This document shows positions 50,538-59,146 of a stretch of 64,000 nt of DNA, piece by piece (positions within the stretch are counted from its first letter, which is position 1; every line of letters starts with the position of its first letter). Location: contig NZ_JOAX01000025.1 of the NCBI RefSeq assembly GCF_000720485.1, positions 1 to 64,000 of the forward strand, written 5' to 3'. A model generated the notes under the pieces. It saw only the letters and a program-made list of their open reading frames with translations. It did not search any database and had not been told where the DNA came from. A program made the position numbers and the translations under genes. Source of the stretch: Streptomyces ochraceiscleroticus (GTDB lineage: Bacteria > Actinomycetota > Actinomycetes > Streptomycetales > Streptomycetaceae).

Positions 50538-51697
50538 CGCCCGGCACCCGTGCCGCGCGGCGCACGCCCCGCGTGCTCGCCGTCGCCCTCACCGCCACCG
50601 CCGTGGCCGCCCTCACCGTCACCCCCGCCCGGGCCGACGGCATCCGCACGCAGGAGTGGGCCCTGGACGCCCTGCACGTCGACGAGGCGTGGGGGACCAC
50701 CAAGGGGGACGGCATCACGGTCGCCGTCCTCGACACCGGCGTGGACGCCACCCACCCCGACCTCGAAGGCCAGGTGCTCCCCGGCAAGGACCTGATCGGC
50801 TTCGGCGCCGAGCGCGGCGACAAGACCTGGGCGGACCACGGCACGGCGATGTCCGGCATCATCGCCGGGCACGGCCACGGCCACTCCGACGGCGTGCTCG
50901 GCATCGCGCCCGAGGCGAAGATCCTCCCCGTCCGCGTGATCCTCGAAGACGCGGACCCGGAGCGGAAGAGGGCCCGCACCGAGCGCGCCAACGCCCTCGC
51001 CGACGGCATCCGCTGGGCCGCCGACCACGGCGCCGACGTCATCAACCTCTCCCTCGGCGACGACAGCGACTCGGCGCACCCGGAGCCACGCGAGGACGCC
51101 GCCGTCCAGTACGCGCTGAGCAAGGGCGTCCCGGTCGTCGCCTCCGCGGGCAACGGCGGCCAGCACGGCGACCACGTCTCCTACCCGGCGGCCTACCCCG
51201 GCGTGATCGCGGTGACCGCGGTGGACCGCTACGGCACCCGCGCCCGCTTCTCCACCCGCCGCTGGTACGCCACGGTCAGCGCCCCCGGCGTCGACGTCGT
51301 GATCGCCAACCCGGACCGCAAGTACTACGAGGGCTGGGGCACGAGCGCCGCCGCCGCGTACGTCTCGGGCGCGGTCGCCCTGGTACGCGCGGCCCACCCG
51401 GATCTGAACCCTGCGCAGATCAAGCAGCTCCTCACCGAAACCGCCCAGGACAGCCCCGCCACCGGCCGCAACGACGACCTGGGCGCCGGCCTGGTCGACC
51501 CCGCGGCAGCCGTGAAGAAGGGCGCCGTGGCCGAGCCGGCGGCCGGCGACCGCGCCACGTACACGAAGCGCTACTTCGGCCCGGGCCCCGAAGGCCACGC
51601 ATCGACCGGCACCGGCTCCTGGCTCCCCTGGACCGCGACTGCCGCGGGCGCGGCCCTGGTGGCGGCCGCAGTGATCCTGTGGCGGCGCCGCGCCTGA
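50534..51697 (+). CDS. Membrane-anchored subtilisin-like (S8) serine protease, mycosin-like
   Basis: 387 aa. Seen: a signal peptide (about 10-34), the S8 domain with Asp67 (AVLDTGVDATHPD), His102 (WADHGTAMSGIIAGHGHG), oxyanion Asn207 (SAGNGG) and Ser271 (GTSAAAAYVSGA), and a C-terminal membrane helix with RRR anchor (about 365-387). This order, without a long prodomain, is that of mycosins, which belong to type VII secretion loci; no Ecc or ESX genes are nearby. The ATG overlaps the upstream stop. It should cleave an extracytoplasmic target, most simply the partner protein. Confidence 0.88.
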   Translation: MTPGTRAARRTPRVLAVALTATAVAALTVTPARADGIRTQEWALDALHVDEAWGTTKGDGITVAVLDTGVDATHPDLEGQVLPGKDLIGFGAERGDKTWADHGTAMSGIIAGHGHGHSDGVLGIAPEAKILPVRVILEDADPERKRARTERANALADGIRWAADHGADVINLSLGDDSDSAHPEPREDAAVQYALSKGVPVVASAGNGGQHGDHVSYPAAYPGVIAVTAVDRYGTRARFSTRRWYATVSAPGVDVVIANPDRKYYEGWGTSAAAAYVSGAVALVRAAHPDLNPAQIKQLLTETAQDSPATGRNDDLGAGLVDPAAAVKKGAVAEPAAGDRATYTKRYFGPGPEGHASTGTGSWLPWTATAAGAALVAAAVILWRRRA

Positions 51698-51702
51698 CGA
51701 AT

Positions 51703-51729
51703 CCAGCCCGTCCGGCGCTTGAGGACAAC
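51703..51729. repeat. Single copy of the REP-like repeat
   Basis: The reverse complement of 51704-51728 is identical over 25 bases to part of unit 2 in the array at 21735-21846. Flanking CCGGGGGCACCCCG also matches sequence beside that array. It lies between the subtilase and SseB-like genes and could have a weak hairpin role. Confidence 0.7.
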
Positions 51730-51810
51730 GTCCACCGGGGGCACCCCGACGCACAGAACCGCCGGGCACCCGCCCAAGCCCGGCCGCTGCCTGCCGATAG
51801 GCTCACCCGC

Positions 51811-52545
51811 GTGACGCTGAAGAACATCCCGGACCCCGGCTTCTCCGACGACGACGGCACCGCCGACCCCGAGCTGACCGCGGCCCTCGCCGCCTGGTCC
51901 GCCGACCGCACCGCCGAGCCCCGCCTCCTCGCGGCCCTCCGCGGCGCCCGTCTGCTCGTACCGGTGGTGGCCCTGCTGGGAGAGGTGGAGACCGGAGCGG
52001 ACGGGCTCCGGCGCGAGAAGACCAGCGACATGGCCGTGCCGACCCTGCAGGCCCCGGACGGCCGCCGCGCGCTCCCCGCCTTCACGTCCATCGAGACCCT
52101 GCACCGCTGGCGCCCGGACGCCCGCCCCGTCGCGGTACCGCTCCAGCAGGCGCTGCTCGCCGCCTCCCACGAGAAGGCCGACACGATCGTCCTGGACGTC
52201 GCGGGCCCCGTGACCTACCCGCTGACCGGTGCGGCCCTGCGCGCCCTCGCCGAGGGCCGGACCACCGGCGACCCGCTCGCCGACCCCGCCGTCACCGAGG
52301 CGCTGCGCGCGGTCCTCGCGAACGAGCCGGGGGTGCGGGTCGCCCATCTGGCGCCGTCCGCCGACACCGATGCCACGCTCGCCCTCGGCCTCGCCCCCGA
52401 CGCCCCGGCAGGCGAGGTCGCACAGCGCCTGGCCACCGCCCTGGCCTCGGACGACGTGCTGCGCGAGCGCCTGGTGAAGGGCCTCGACCTGGCCCTCCTG
52501 GCGCCGGACGCGGCCCCGCAGGGTGCCCCGCTCTTCAGCCGCTGA
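51811..52545 (+). CDS. SseB-family protein
   Basis: 244 aa, cytoplasmic, function unknown. Seen: an N-terminal SseB-like domain (about 20-130) with LLAALRGARLLVPVVALLGE, TSDMAVPTLQAPDGRRALPAFTSIETLHRWRPDARPVAV, and a helical Ala/Leu-rich C-terminus. The SseB N-terminal domain is widespread in actinobacteria without assigned role. GTG 51811 follows the leaderless box TAGGCT at 51798-51803 with 7 bases between. It forms its own unit. Confidence 0.8.
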   Translation: MTLKNIPDPGFSDDDGTADPELTAALAAWSADRTAEPRLLAALRGARLLVPVVALLGEVETGADGLRREKTSDMAVPTLQAPDGRRALPAFTSIETLHRWRPDARPVAVPLQQALLAASHEKADTIVLDVAGPVTYPLTGAALRALAEGRTTGDPLADPAVTEALRAVLANEPGVRVAHLAPSADTDATLALGLAPDAPAGEVAQRLATALASDDVLRERLVKGLDLALLAPDAAPQGAPLFSR

Positions 52546-52647
52546 CCGGCCGCCACCAGGCGCTTCGGGCGGCGCTTCAAGAGGCGGGGACCTCGGGACG
52601 GACGCACAATCGCAGCAGGTGCAAGATCCCTTCGAGGAAGGCCCCCC

Positions 52648-53394
52648 ATGGACACCCCGGAGACCCGCTCGGTCGTAGCCGAGTTCCTCGGCACGCTGCT
52701 CCTGGTGTTCTTCGCGGTCGGCGCTGCCGTGCTGGCCGGGGAGTACATCGGGACCTTCGGCATCGCCCTGTCCTTCGGCTTCACACTGCTGGCCCTGGCC
52801 TACGCGCTCGGCCCCATCTCCGGCTGCCACGTCAATCCCGCGGTGACGCTCGGGATGCTGGTGGCCCACCGCATCACCGTCCGTACGGCCGTCGAGTACT
52901 GGATCGCCCAGCTGCTGGGCGGCATCGTCGGCGCCGCGCTGCTCTTCCTGGTGGCCAAGCAGGTGCCGGGCCTGAAGACCGACGGCGCCTTCGGCAGCAA
53001 CGGCTTCGCCGACCGCTCGGCCGTGCACATCAATCTCGGCGGTGCCTTCGTCGCCGAGATCGTGCTCACGTTCCTGCTGGTCTTCGTCGTCCTCGCCGTC
53101 ACCCACAAGGTGGCCCTGGTCGGCTTCGACGGCCTGGCCATCGGCATCGCGCTGGCCACCGTCCACCTCATCGGCATCCCGCTCACCGGTACGTCCGTGA
53201 ACCCGGCCCGGAGCTTCGGCCCGGCGCTCTTCGCGGGCGGCGGCGCGCTCTCCCAGCTCTGGCTGTTCATCGTCGCGCCGCTGATCGGCGGCGTGCTGGC
53301 GGCCCTGGCCCACCGGCTCACCCACACCCCGTACAGCCCGCTGCGTCCCCCGGCCGACAGGGAACCGCCGGCCGACGAACGCTCGGCGCTCTGA
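52648..53394 (+). CDS. AqpZ-type aquaporin
   Basis: 248 aa, six membrane helices plus two half-helices. Conducts water. Seen: two NPA boxes, HVNPAVTLG and SVNPARSFG, with Arg after the second, and a His in TVHLIGIP, the combination of the narrow aromatic/Arg filter of water-selective channels; glycerol channels differ there. A Pro/Glu/Arg tail follows. ATG 52648 follows GAGGAAGG. A very strong terminator follows. Together with the betaine importer 24 kb away, it fits osmotic adaptation, but no shared regulatory site is seen. Confidence 0.88.
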   Translation: MDTPETRSVVAEFLGTLLLVFFAVGAAVLAGEYIGTFGIALSFGFTLLALAYALGPISGCHVNPAVTLGMLVAHRITVRTAVEYWIAQLLGGIVGAALLFLVAKQVPGLKTDGAFGSNGFADRSAVHINLGGAFVAEIVLTFLLVFVVLAVTHKVALVGFDGLAIGIALATVHLIGIPLTGTSVNPARSFGPALFAGGGALSQLWLFIVAPLIGGVLAALAHRLTHTPYSPLRPPADREPPADERSAL

Positions 53395-53402
53395 CCGCTC
53401 TC

Positions 53403-53446
53403 ATGACGGTGGCCCCCTGATCCGTGGATCAGGGGGCCACCGTCAT
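53403..53446. terminator. Very strong bidirectional terminator
   Basis: A perfect 21-bp inverted repeat (53403-53423 with 53426-53446, outer bases ATGACGGTGG) with only 2 loop bases, between the convergent aquaporin and DUF1844 genes. Confidence 0.9.
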
Positions 53447-53465
53447 ACGTTCCGGCGCGGGCCGC

Positions 53466-53855
53466 TCAGCCGAAGACCGGCCCCGTGTACTTCTCGCCCG
53501 GCCCCTGCCCCGGCTCGTCCGGCACCACCGACGCCTCGCGGAAGGCGAGCTGCAGCGACTTCAGCCCGTCCCGGAGCGGCGCCGCGTGGTACGAGCCGAT
53601 CTCCGTGGCGCTCGCGGTCACCAGCCCGGCCAGCGCGTGGATCAGCTTGCGCGCCTCGTCCAGGTCCTTGTGCTGCTCGCCCTCCTCGGCGAGGCCGAGG
53701 TTGACCGCGGCCGAGCTCATCAGGTGCACCGCGACCGTCGTGATGACCTCGACGGCCGGCACGTCCGCGATGTCGCGGGTCATGGCGTCGAAGTCCGCGG
53801 GCTGCGCGTCCGGGGCGGCTGCGGAGTCGGAGGAGGGAGGGGTGGCGTCGCTCAT
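53466..53855 (-). CDS. DUF1844 protein
   Basis: 129 aa. Small cytoplasmic all-helical protein of unknown function. Seen: the family core [27 protein letters not shown] near 31-60 and [14 protein letters not shown], with a disordered Ala/Pro/Ser N-terminus. DUF1844 genes lie next to infC in many actinobacteria, as here (divergent). ATG 53855. Function remains unknown, but the conserved place suggests a link with translation. Confidence 0.8.
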   Translation of the reverse strand: MSDATPPSSDSAAAPDAQPADFDAMTRDIADVPAVEVITTVAVHLMSSAAVNLGLAEEGEQHKDLDEARKLIHALAGLVTASATEIGSYHAAPLRDGLKSLQLAFREASVVPDEPGQGPGEKYTGPVFG

Positions 53856-54174
53856 GGCTCTCTATCTGTCCGTACGATCGGTGCGCCCGCTCCGTGCGGC
53901 CGGTGCGCTGCCCTCAGACTAGGCCCCGGCGCGCCCGCGCCCGCGCGTGGGGCGCCGCCCCGCGTGCCCGCCGGGGACCGTGCGAGCGGAGGCCGGTACA
54001 CGTCCCGCCCGGGTCATGTACCATTGACTTCGACCGGCCGGTCACCTATGTGTCCGGCCCACAAGTGGAGGCTCCGATCTCCCACCCGATTCCAGCCCCC
54101 AGGGCAGGCGGGTCAACGGTCAGGCTGCGCCCCGCGGTGACATTCGCGGCGGTGCTCCCCGATCTTTTTGAGGA

Positions 54175-54205
54175 GCCCCGCCTGTGTCCCGTCCGGGGCG
54201 TTTTT
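54175..54205 (+). terminator. Attenuator in the infC leader
   Basis: GCCCCG (54175-54180) with CGGGGC (54194-54199), followed by GTTTTTGC, is an intrinsic terminator 88 bases before the infC start codon. A competing hairpin GCTCC/GGAGC uses part of its left arm, so readthrough can be switched. The rest of the 437-base gap (53856-54292) has no gene and probably carries the operon promoter near 54010. Confidence 0.7.
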
Positions 54206-54292
54206 GCGTTGTTCCGGCGAGATGGTCACACCGAAAAGACGTTACGCGGCTGTCCGCCAGGCGGTCGTGTGGTGCTAAACCGAGGAGGATCC

Positions 54293-54916
54293 ATCAGCGC
54301 CGAGCCCCGCATCAACGACCGGATTCGCGTCCCCGAGGTGCGACTCGTCGGTCCCAGTGGCGAGCAGGTCGGCATTGTGCCGCTTGCCAAGGCCCTGGAG
54401 CTTGCGCAGGAGTACGACCTCGACCTGGTCGAGGTGGCGGCGAACGCCCGTCCGCCGGTCTGCAAGCTCATGGACTACGGAAAGTTCAAGTACGAGTCGG
54501 CCATGAAGGCCCGTGAGGCGCGCAAGAACCAGGCGCACACGGTCATCAAGGAGATGAAGCTCCGGCCGAAGATCGACCCGCACGACTATGACACCAAGAA
54601 GGGTCACGTCGTCCGGTTCCTCAAGCAGGGTGACAAGGTCAAGATCACGATCATGTTCCGTGGTCGCGAGCAGTCCCGCCCGGAGCTCGGTTTCCGGCTG
54701 CTGCAGCGGCTCGCGGAGGATGTCCAGGACCTCGGTTTCGTCGAGTCGAACCCGAAGCAGGACGGCCGGAACATGATCATGGTCCTCGGTCCGCACAAGA
54801 AGAAGACCGAGGCGATGGCCGAGGCCCGCGAGGCGCAGGCCGCCCGCAAGGCGGAGCGCCAAGGTGCTGCCCCTGCCGAGCAGGAGCAGGCCGCCGAGGA
54901 GCCCGCCGAGGCGTGA
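54293..54916 (+). CDS. infC: Translation initiation factor IF-3
   Basis: 207 aa from an ATC codon. IF-3 binds the 30S subunit and proofreads start codons. Seen: [48 protein letters not shown], the C-terminal [18 protein letters not shown] domain, and an acidic Ala/Glu tail typical of Streptomyces. AGGAGG ends 4 bases before ATC 54293. GTG 54269 and 54272 are in frame but would put the ribosome binding site inside the gene. IF-3 genes use rare starts for autocontrol, since IF-3 itself rejects them. Confidence 0.9.
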   Translation: MSAEPRINDRIRVPEVRLVGPSGEQVGIVPLAKALELAQEYDLDLVEVAANARPPVCKLMDYGKFKYESAMKAREARKNQAHTVIKEMKLRPKIDPHDYDTKKGHVVRFLKQGDKVKITIMFRGREQSRPELGFRLLQRLAEDVQDLGFVESNPKQDGRNMIMVLGPHKKKTEAMAEAREAQAARKAERQGAAPAEQEQAAEEPAEA

Positions 54917-55040
54917 TCCAGGGGTGCGAACCCCGGAGAGCGCCGGGGTCACCGCCCCGGACACCAACCGAAACAACTGACGCTCCCGTATGCCGGCCCA
55001 CCGGCCGGCGGGAGCGCCACTGACGAGGAGAGAACGGCGC

Positions 55041-55235
55041 ATGCCGAAGAACAAGACGCACAGCGGCTCCAGCAAGCGCTTCAAGGTCACCGGCTCCGGC
55101 AAGGTGCTGCGCGAGCGCGCCGGCAAGCGCCACCTGCTCGAGCACAAGTCGTCCAAGCTGACGCGTCGCCTCACCGGCAACGCCGAGATGGCCCCGGGCG
55201 ACGCCAAGAAGATCAAGAAGCTTCTCGGCAAGTGA
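55041..55235 (+). CDS. rpmI: Ribosomal protein bL35
   Basis: 64 aa. Seen: [36 protein letters not shown], characteristic of bL35, highly basic. ATG 55041 follows GAGGAGAG. In the infC-rpmI-rplT operon, 124 bases after infC. Confidence 0.95.
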   Translation: MPKNKTHSGSSKRFKVTGSGKVLRERAGKRHLLEHKSSKLTRRLTGNAEMAPGDAKKIKKLLGK

Positions 55236-55336
55236 GTCGCCGCGCCCCTGTGAAGGCGGCGCGCGACCCAGACCGGGACCTGATTCGAATCGGGCCGTGT
55301 GCCGACCACCACGGCCCCGCTACAAGGAGTTAACAA

Positions 55337-55720
55337 GTGGCACGCGTCAAGCGGGCAGTCAACGCCCACAAGAAGCGCCGGGCGATCCTCGAGCAGGCCA
55401 GCGGCTACCGCGGCCAGCGGTCGCGCCTCTACCGCAAGGCCAAGGAGCAGGTCACCCACTCCTTCGTCTACAACTACAACGACCGCAAGAAGCGCAAGGG
55501 CGACTTCCGTCAGCTGTGGATCCAGCGCATCAACGCCGCTGCCCGCGCCAACGGCATGACCTACAACCGCTTCATCCAGGGTCTGAAGGCCGCCAACATC
55601 GAGGTGGACCGCAAGATCCTGGCCGACCTCGCGGTCAACGACCAGAACGCGTTCGCCGCGCTGGTCGAGGTGGCGCAGAAGGCGCTGCCGAGCGACGTCA
55701 ACGCTCCCAAGGCTGCCTGA
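55337..55720 (+). CDS. rplT: Ribosomal protein bL20
   Basis: 127 aa. Binds 23S rRNA early in 50S assembly. Seen: [42 protein letters not shown] and [26 protein letters not shown] 55337 follows AAGGAG. In several bacteria bL20 represses the infC operon; whether it does so here through the leader is unknown. A terminator lies 25 bases after the stop. Confidence 0.95.
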   Translation: MARVKRAVNAHKKRRAILEQASGYRGQRSRLYRKAKEQVTHSFVYNYNDRKKRKGDFRQLWIQRINAAARANGMTYNRFIQGLKAANIEVDRKILADLAVNDQNAFAALVEVAQKALPSDVNAPKAA

Positions 55721-55744
55721 ACCTCAGCCTGAGGAAGTCGTCGA

Positions 55745-55780
55745 GCGGACCCGCAGGCCCCGGCCTGCGGGTCCGCCGCC
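55745..55780 (+). terminator. Terminator of infC-rpmI-rplT
   Basis: A perfect 15-bp stem (55745-55759 with 55762-55776) followed by CGCCGTTTTG. Confidence 0.88.
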
Positions 55781-55835
55781 GTTTTGCGTTGCCGTTCTGC
55801 ACCACCACCCGTTACGACGAAGTGAGCCGCCGCCC

Positions 55836-56690
55836 ATGGGCACCCCCGAGCTGATCTCCCCGCGTTCCGCACGCGTCGCCGCCGCCCGGCGGCTGGCCCG
55901 CCGCAATTTCCGCGGCAAGGAGCGCCGGTTCATCGCCGAGGGGCCGCAGGCGGTCAGAGAGGCCGTCCGGCACAGCGGCGGCGGCGAGCCGACCCTGATC
56001 GAGGTCTTCGCCACGCCCGAGGCCGCCGAGCGGCACGAGGCCATCGTGGCCGCGGCCCGGGACGCCGGGGTGCGCGTCCTGCTCGCCGACGACGACACCA
56101 TCGCCGACCTCTCGCAGACCGTGACCCCGCAGGGCCTGATCGGCGTCTGCCGCTTCCTGGACTCGCCCTTCGAGGAGATCCTGGCCGCGCGGCCCAAGCT
56201 GGTCGCGGTGCTGGCCAACGTCCGGGACCCCGGGAACGCCGGTACGGTACTGCGCTGCGCGGACGCCGCGGGTGCCGACGCCGTGGTGCTCACCGACGCC
56301 TCCGTCGACCTGTACAACCCGAAGTCCGTGCGGGCCTCGGTCGGGTCGATCTTCCATCTGCCGGTCGCCGTCGGCGTGCCGGTCGAGCGGGTCGTCGACG
56401 GGCTCAAGGGCGCGGGCGTGCGCATCCTGGCGGCGGACGGCGCGGGCGAGGACGACCTGGACGCCGAGCTGGACGCGGGCACCATGGGCTCCCCGTCGGC
56501 CTGGATCTTCGGCAACGAGGCGTGGGGGCTCCCGGAGGAGACCCGCGCGCTCGCCGACGCGGTCGTGCGGGTGCCCATCCACGGCAAGGCCGAGAGCCTG
56601 AACCTCGCGACCGCGGCCGCGGTGTGCCTGTACGCCTCCGCGCGCGCCCAGCGCACGCCCGGAGGGTGCCGCTCCGCCGCCGCGGGCTAG
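55836..56690 (+). CDS. SPOUT (TrmH/SpoU) RNA 2'-O-methyltransferase
   Basis: 284 aa. Seen: an N-terminal substrate domain (ARRNFRGKERRFIAEGPQAVREAV, about 15-50) and the knotted SPOUT domain with motif 1 NVRDPGNAGTVLRCADAAGAD, motif 2 IFGNEAWGLPEE and motif 3 ESLNLATAAAVCLYASAR. Methylates 23S rRNA or tRNA; the precise target cannot be told. ATG 55836 follows the rplT terminator region. Position between rplT and pheST is conserved in Streptomyces as far as I recall. Confidence 0.88.
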   Translation: MGTPELISPRSARVAAARRLARRNFRGKERRFIAEGPQAVREAVRHSGGGEPTLIEVFATPEAAERHEAIVAAARDAGVRVLLADDDTIADLSQTVTPQGLIGVCRFLDSPFEEILAARPKLVAVLANVRDPGNAGTVLRCADAAGADAVVLTDASVDLYNPKSVRASVGSIFHLPVAVGVPVERVVDGLKGAGVRILAADGAGEDDLDAELDAGTMGSPSAWIFGNEAWGLPEETRALADAVVRVPIHGKAESLNLATAAAVCLYASARAQRTPGGCRSAAAG

Positions 56691-56726
56691 TAGGGTGGCG
56701 TGCCCACACCGGAAGGGGGTAGCGGG

Positions 56727-57878
56727 ATGAATGTGCGGACTTCCGGCACACGCGCGTCCGTGGTGGACATCTGCCTCTCGGGCGACCCCGGCGAGCACCC
56801 TCCACTCCCGTACGACGCGGTCGGCCCGGCCGCCGGGCTGGATCCGGACGAGCTCCCCGACGGCCTGGTGGTGGCCGACGAGAGCGGCCGGGTGGTGTGC
56901 TTCAACGCCGCCGCCGCGCGGCTGACGGCCGTCGACCCCGGCGACGCTCTCGGGCTGTCCCTGGAGAGCGCGCTGCCGCTGCAGGACATGGAGGGCCGCC
57001 GCTGGTGGCAGCTCACCGACCCGTACGGCGGGCTGGCCATCCGCACCGGCCAGCCGGAGCGCAATCTGCTGCTCGGCAGCCGCGAGCTGCTGGTCTCCGC
57101 ACGGTACGTACGCGACCGGCCGCTGGGCACGGTGCGGCGCCTGATCATCACGCTGCGCGGCACCGAGGCGCGGCGCCGTACGGAGCTGAGCCACGCCGAG
57201 CTGATCGCCACCGTCGCGCACGAGCTGCGCTCGCCACTGACCTCCGTGAAGGGCTTCACCGCGACCCTGCTGCAGAAGTGGGAGCGCTTCACCGACGACC
57301 AGAAGCGGCTGATGCTGGAGACCGTCGACGCGGACGCGAACCGCGTGACGCGGCTGATCGCCGAGCTGCTGGACATCTCACGGATCGACTCGGGGCGCCT
57401 CGAGGTGCGCCGGCAGCGGGTCGACATGGCCTCGGCGGTGCGGCGGCACGTCCAGGCGCAGACCACGGCGGGTCAGCGCCCGGACCGCTTCCTGATCCGC
57501 ATGCTGGAACCGCTCCCCGAGATGTGGGCCGATCCGGACAAGGTCGATCAAGTACTGGGCAACCTGCTGGAAAATGCGGTGCGGCACGGTGAGGGAACGG
57601 TCACCATCGAGGTGGCACCGACACCCATGACGACCGGCACGGAGGGAACGACCGTCACCGTGAGCGACGAGGGCCCCGGCATCCCCGAGGAGTCGATGAG
57701 CCGCGTCTTCACCCGCTTCTGGCGGGGCAGCAAGCGCGGCGGCACCGGCCTGGGCCTGTACATCGTCAAGGGCATCGTCGAGGCCCACGGCGGCACGATC
57801 ACGGTCGGCCGGGCCCCGGCCGGCGGCGCGCAGTTCCGATTTACCCTGCCCGTCGGCACCCCGGCCTTCATGGCCTGA
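56727..57878 (+). CDS. Orphan PAS-domain histidine kinase
   Basis: 383 aa. Seen: a PAS-like sensor (about 40-140, [26 protein letters not shown]), the phosphorylated His165 in [15 protein letters not shown], and the ATPase with N box [19 protein letters not shown] box RFWRG and G2 [17 protein letters not shown]. There is no membrane segment, so it is cytoplasmic. ATG 56727 has GGAAGGGGG 7 bases upstream; a GTG at 56700 precedes it, and TAGGGT (56691-56696) is a good -10 box for the ATG form. No response regulator lies nearby. It may join the pheST unit. Confidence 0.88.
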   Translation: MNVRTSGTRASVVDICLSGDPGEHPPLPYDAVGPAAGLDPDELPDGLVVADESGRVVCFNAAAARLTAVDPGDALGLSLESALPLQDMEGRRWWQLTDPYGGLAIRTGQPERNLLLGSRELLVSARYVRDRPLGTVRRLIITLRGTEARRRTELSHAELIATVAHELRSPLTSVKGFTATLLQKWERFTDDQKRLMLETVDADANRVTRLIAELLDISRIDSGRLEVRRQRVDMASAVRRHVQAQTTAGQRPDRFLIRMLEPLPEMWADPDKVDQVLGNLLENAVRHGEGTVTIEVAPTPMTTGTEGTTVTVSDEGPGIPEESMSRVFTRFWRGSKRGGTGLGLYIVKGIVEAHGGTITVGRAPAGGAQFRFTLPVGTPAFMA

Positions 57879-57938
57879 CCGGGACCGACGGGCGCCGTCC
57901 TGCCCGGGGCGTCTGTGAGGCGTGGCCGCGATGCCCCT

Positions 57939-57965
57939 TAGACTTGACCTTTGGCACCTTTGGCA
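57939..57965 (+). promoter_or_regulatory. pheST promoter region with 9-bp tandem repeat
   Basis: TAGACT (57939-57944) could be a -10 box. CCTTTGGCA occurs twice without gap (57948-57956, 57957-57965) directly after it, at the predicted start of the mRNA. The leader is about 68 bases. Function unknown. Confidence 0.4.
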
Positions 57966-58018
57966 CTCACGCGTCGGGGGCAAGCCGCGCGCCAAGACCA
58001 CCGGAAGCACGGGAAGAG

Positions 58019-59146
58019 ATGTCCGCACCCAATAAGTCGTACGACCCTGTTGAGGTCGAGGCCCTGAAACCGGAAGAGATCGAGCGCATGCAGAGCGAGG
58101 CGCTCGCCGCGTTCGCCGCCGCGACCGACCTCGACGAGCTCGCTTCGGCGAAGACCGCCCACACCGGCGGCACCTCGCCGCTCGCGCTCGCCAACCGGGA
58201 GATCGGCGCCCTGCCCCCGCACGCCAAGGCGGACGCCGGCAAGCGCGTCGGCCAGGCCCGCGGCCGTGTGAACCAGGCCCTCAAGGTCCGCCAGGAGGAG
58301 CTGGAGGCCGAGCGGGACGCCCGTGTGCTGGTCGAGGAGGCGGTGGACGTCACGCTGCCGTACGACCGCGTGCAGGCCGGCGCCCGGCACCCGCTCACCA
58401 CCCTCTCGGAGCGCATCGAGGACGTCTTCGTGGCGATGGGCTACTCCGTCGCCGAGGGTCCCGAGGTGGAGTCGGAGTGGCTGAACTTCGACGCGCTGAA
58501 CATCGCCCCGGACCACCCGGCCCGCACGATGCAGGACACCTTCTTCGTCGAGTCGGCCGCCGACGGCGACGAGAAGCAGACCGGTGTGGTGCTGCGCACG
58601 CACACCTCGCCGGTGCAGATCCGCTCGATGCTGGACCGCGAGCCGCCGCTGTACGTGATCTGCCCGGGCCGCGTCTACCGCACCGACGAGCTGGACGCGA
58701 CCCACACCCCGGTCTTCAACCAGGTCGAGCTGCTCGCCATCGACGAGGGCCTGACCATGGCCGACCTCAAGGGCACGCTGGACCACATGGTCCGGGCGCT
58801 CTTCGGTGAGGGCATGGAGACCCGGCTGCGCCCGAACTACTTCCCGTTCACCGAGCCGTCCGCCGAGATGGACATGGTGTGCTACGTGTGCCGCGGCGCG
58901 TCCGTGGGCAATCCGGACGCGCCCTGCCGCACCTGCTCCAGCGAGGGCTGGATCGAGCTGGGCGGTTGCGGCATGGTCAACCCGCGGGTGCTGACCGCCT
59001 GCGGTGTCGACCCGGAGAAGTACAGCGGATTCGCCTTCGGGTTCGGCATCGAGCGGATGCTGATGTTCCGCCACAACGTCGAGGACATGCGAGACATGGT
59101 CGAGGGTGACGTGCGCTTCACCCGGCCTTTCGGGATGGAGATCTGA
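58019..59146 (+). CDS. pheS: Phenylalanyl-tRNA synthetase alpha subunit
   Basis: 375 aa. Catalytic chain of the (alpha-beta)2 enzyme that charges tRNA-Phe. Seen: an N-terminal coiled coil (about 10-105), class II motif 1/2 region ([44 protein letters not shown]), FTEPSAEMD and motif 3 [21 protein letters not shown] CxxC-rich loop (CYVCRG, CRTC) lies before [13 protein letters not shown] 58019 follows GGGAAGAG; upstream in-frame residues look non-coding. Its TGA shares an A with the pheT ATG. Confidence 0.95.
   Translation: MSAPNKSYDPVEVEALKPEEIERMQSEALAAFAAATDLDELASAKTAHTGGTSPLALANREIGALPPHAKADAGKRVGQARGRVNQALKVRQEELEAERDARVLVEEAVDVTLPYDRVQAGARHPLTTLSERIEDVFVAMGYSVAEGPEVESEWLNFDALNIAPDHPARTMQDTFFVESAADGDEKQTGVVLRTHTSPVQIRSMLDREPPLYVICPGRVYRTDELDATHTPVFNQVELLAIDEGLTMADLKGTLDHMVRALFGEGMETRLRPNYFPFTEPSAEMDMVCYVCRGASVGNPDAPCRTCSSEGWIELGGCGMVNPRVLTACGVDPEKYSGFAFGFGIERMLMFRHNVEDMRDMVEGDVRFTRPFGMEI

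Noticed and set aside
50534..51697. Type VII secretion locus
   Set aside because: Only a mycosin-like protease is present; there is no EccB/C/D/E or WXG100 gene within reach.
57931..58035. Leader peptide for Phe attenuation
   Set aside because: The ATG frame at 57931 has no Phe codons (it reads Leu-Trp-His repeats) and no terminator hairpin follows before pheS.
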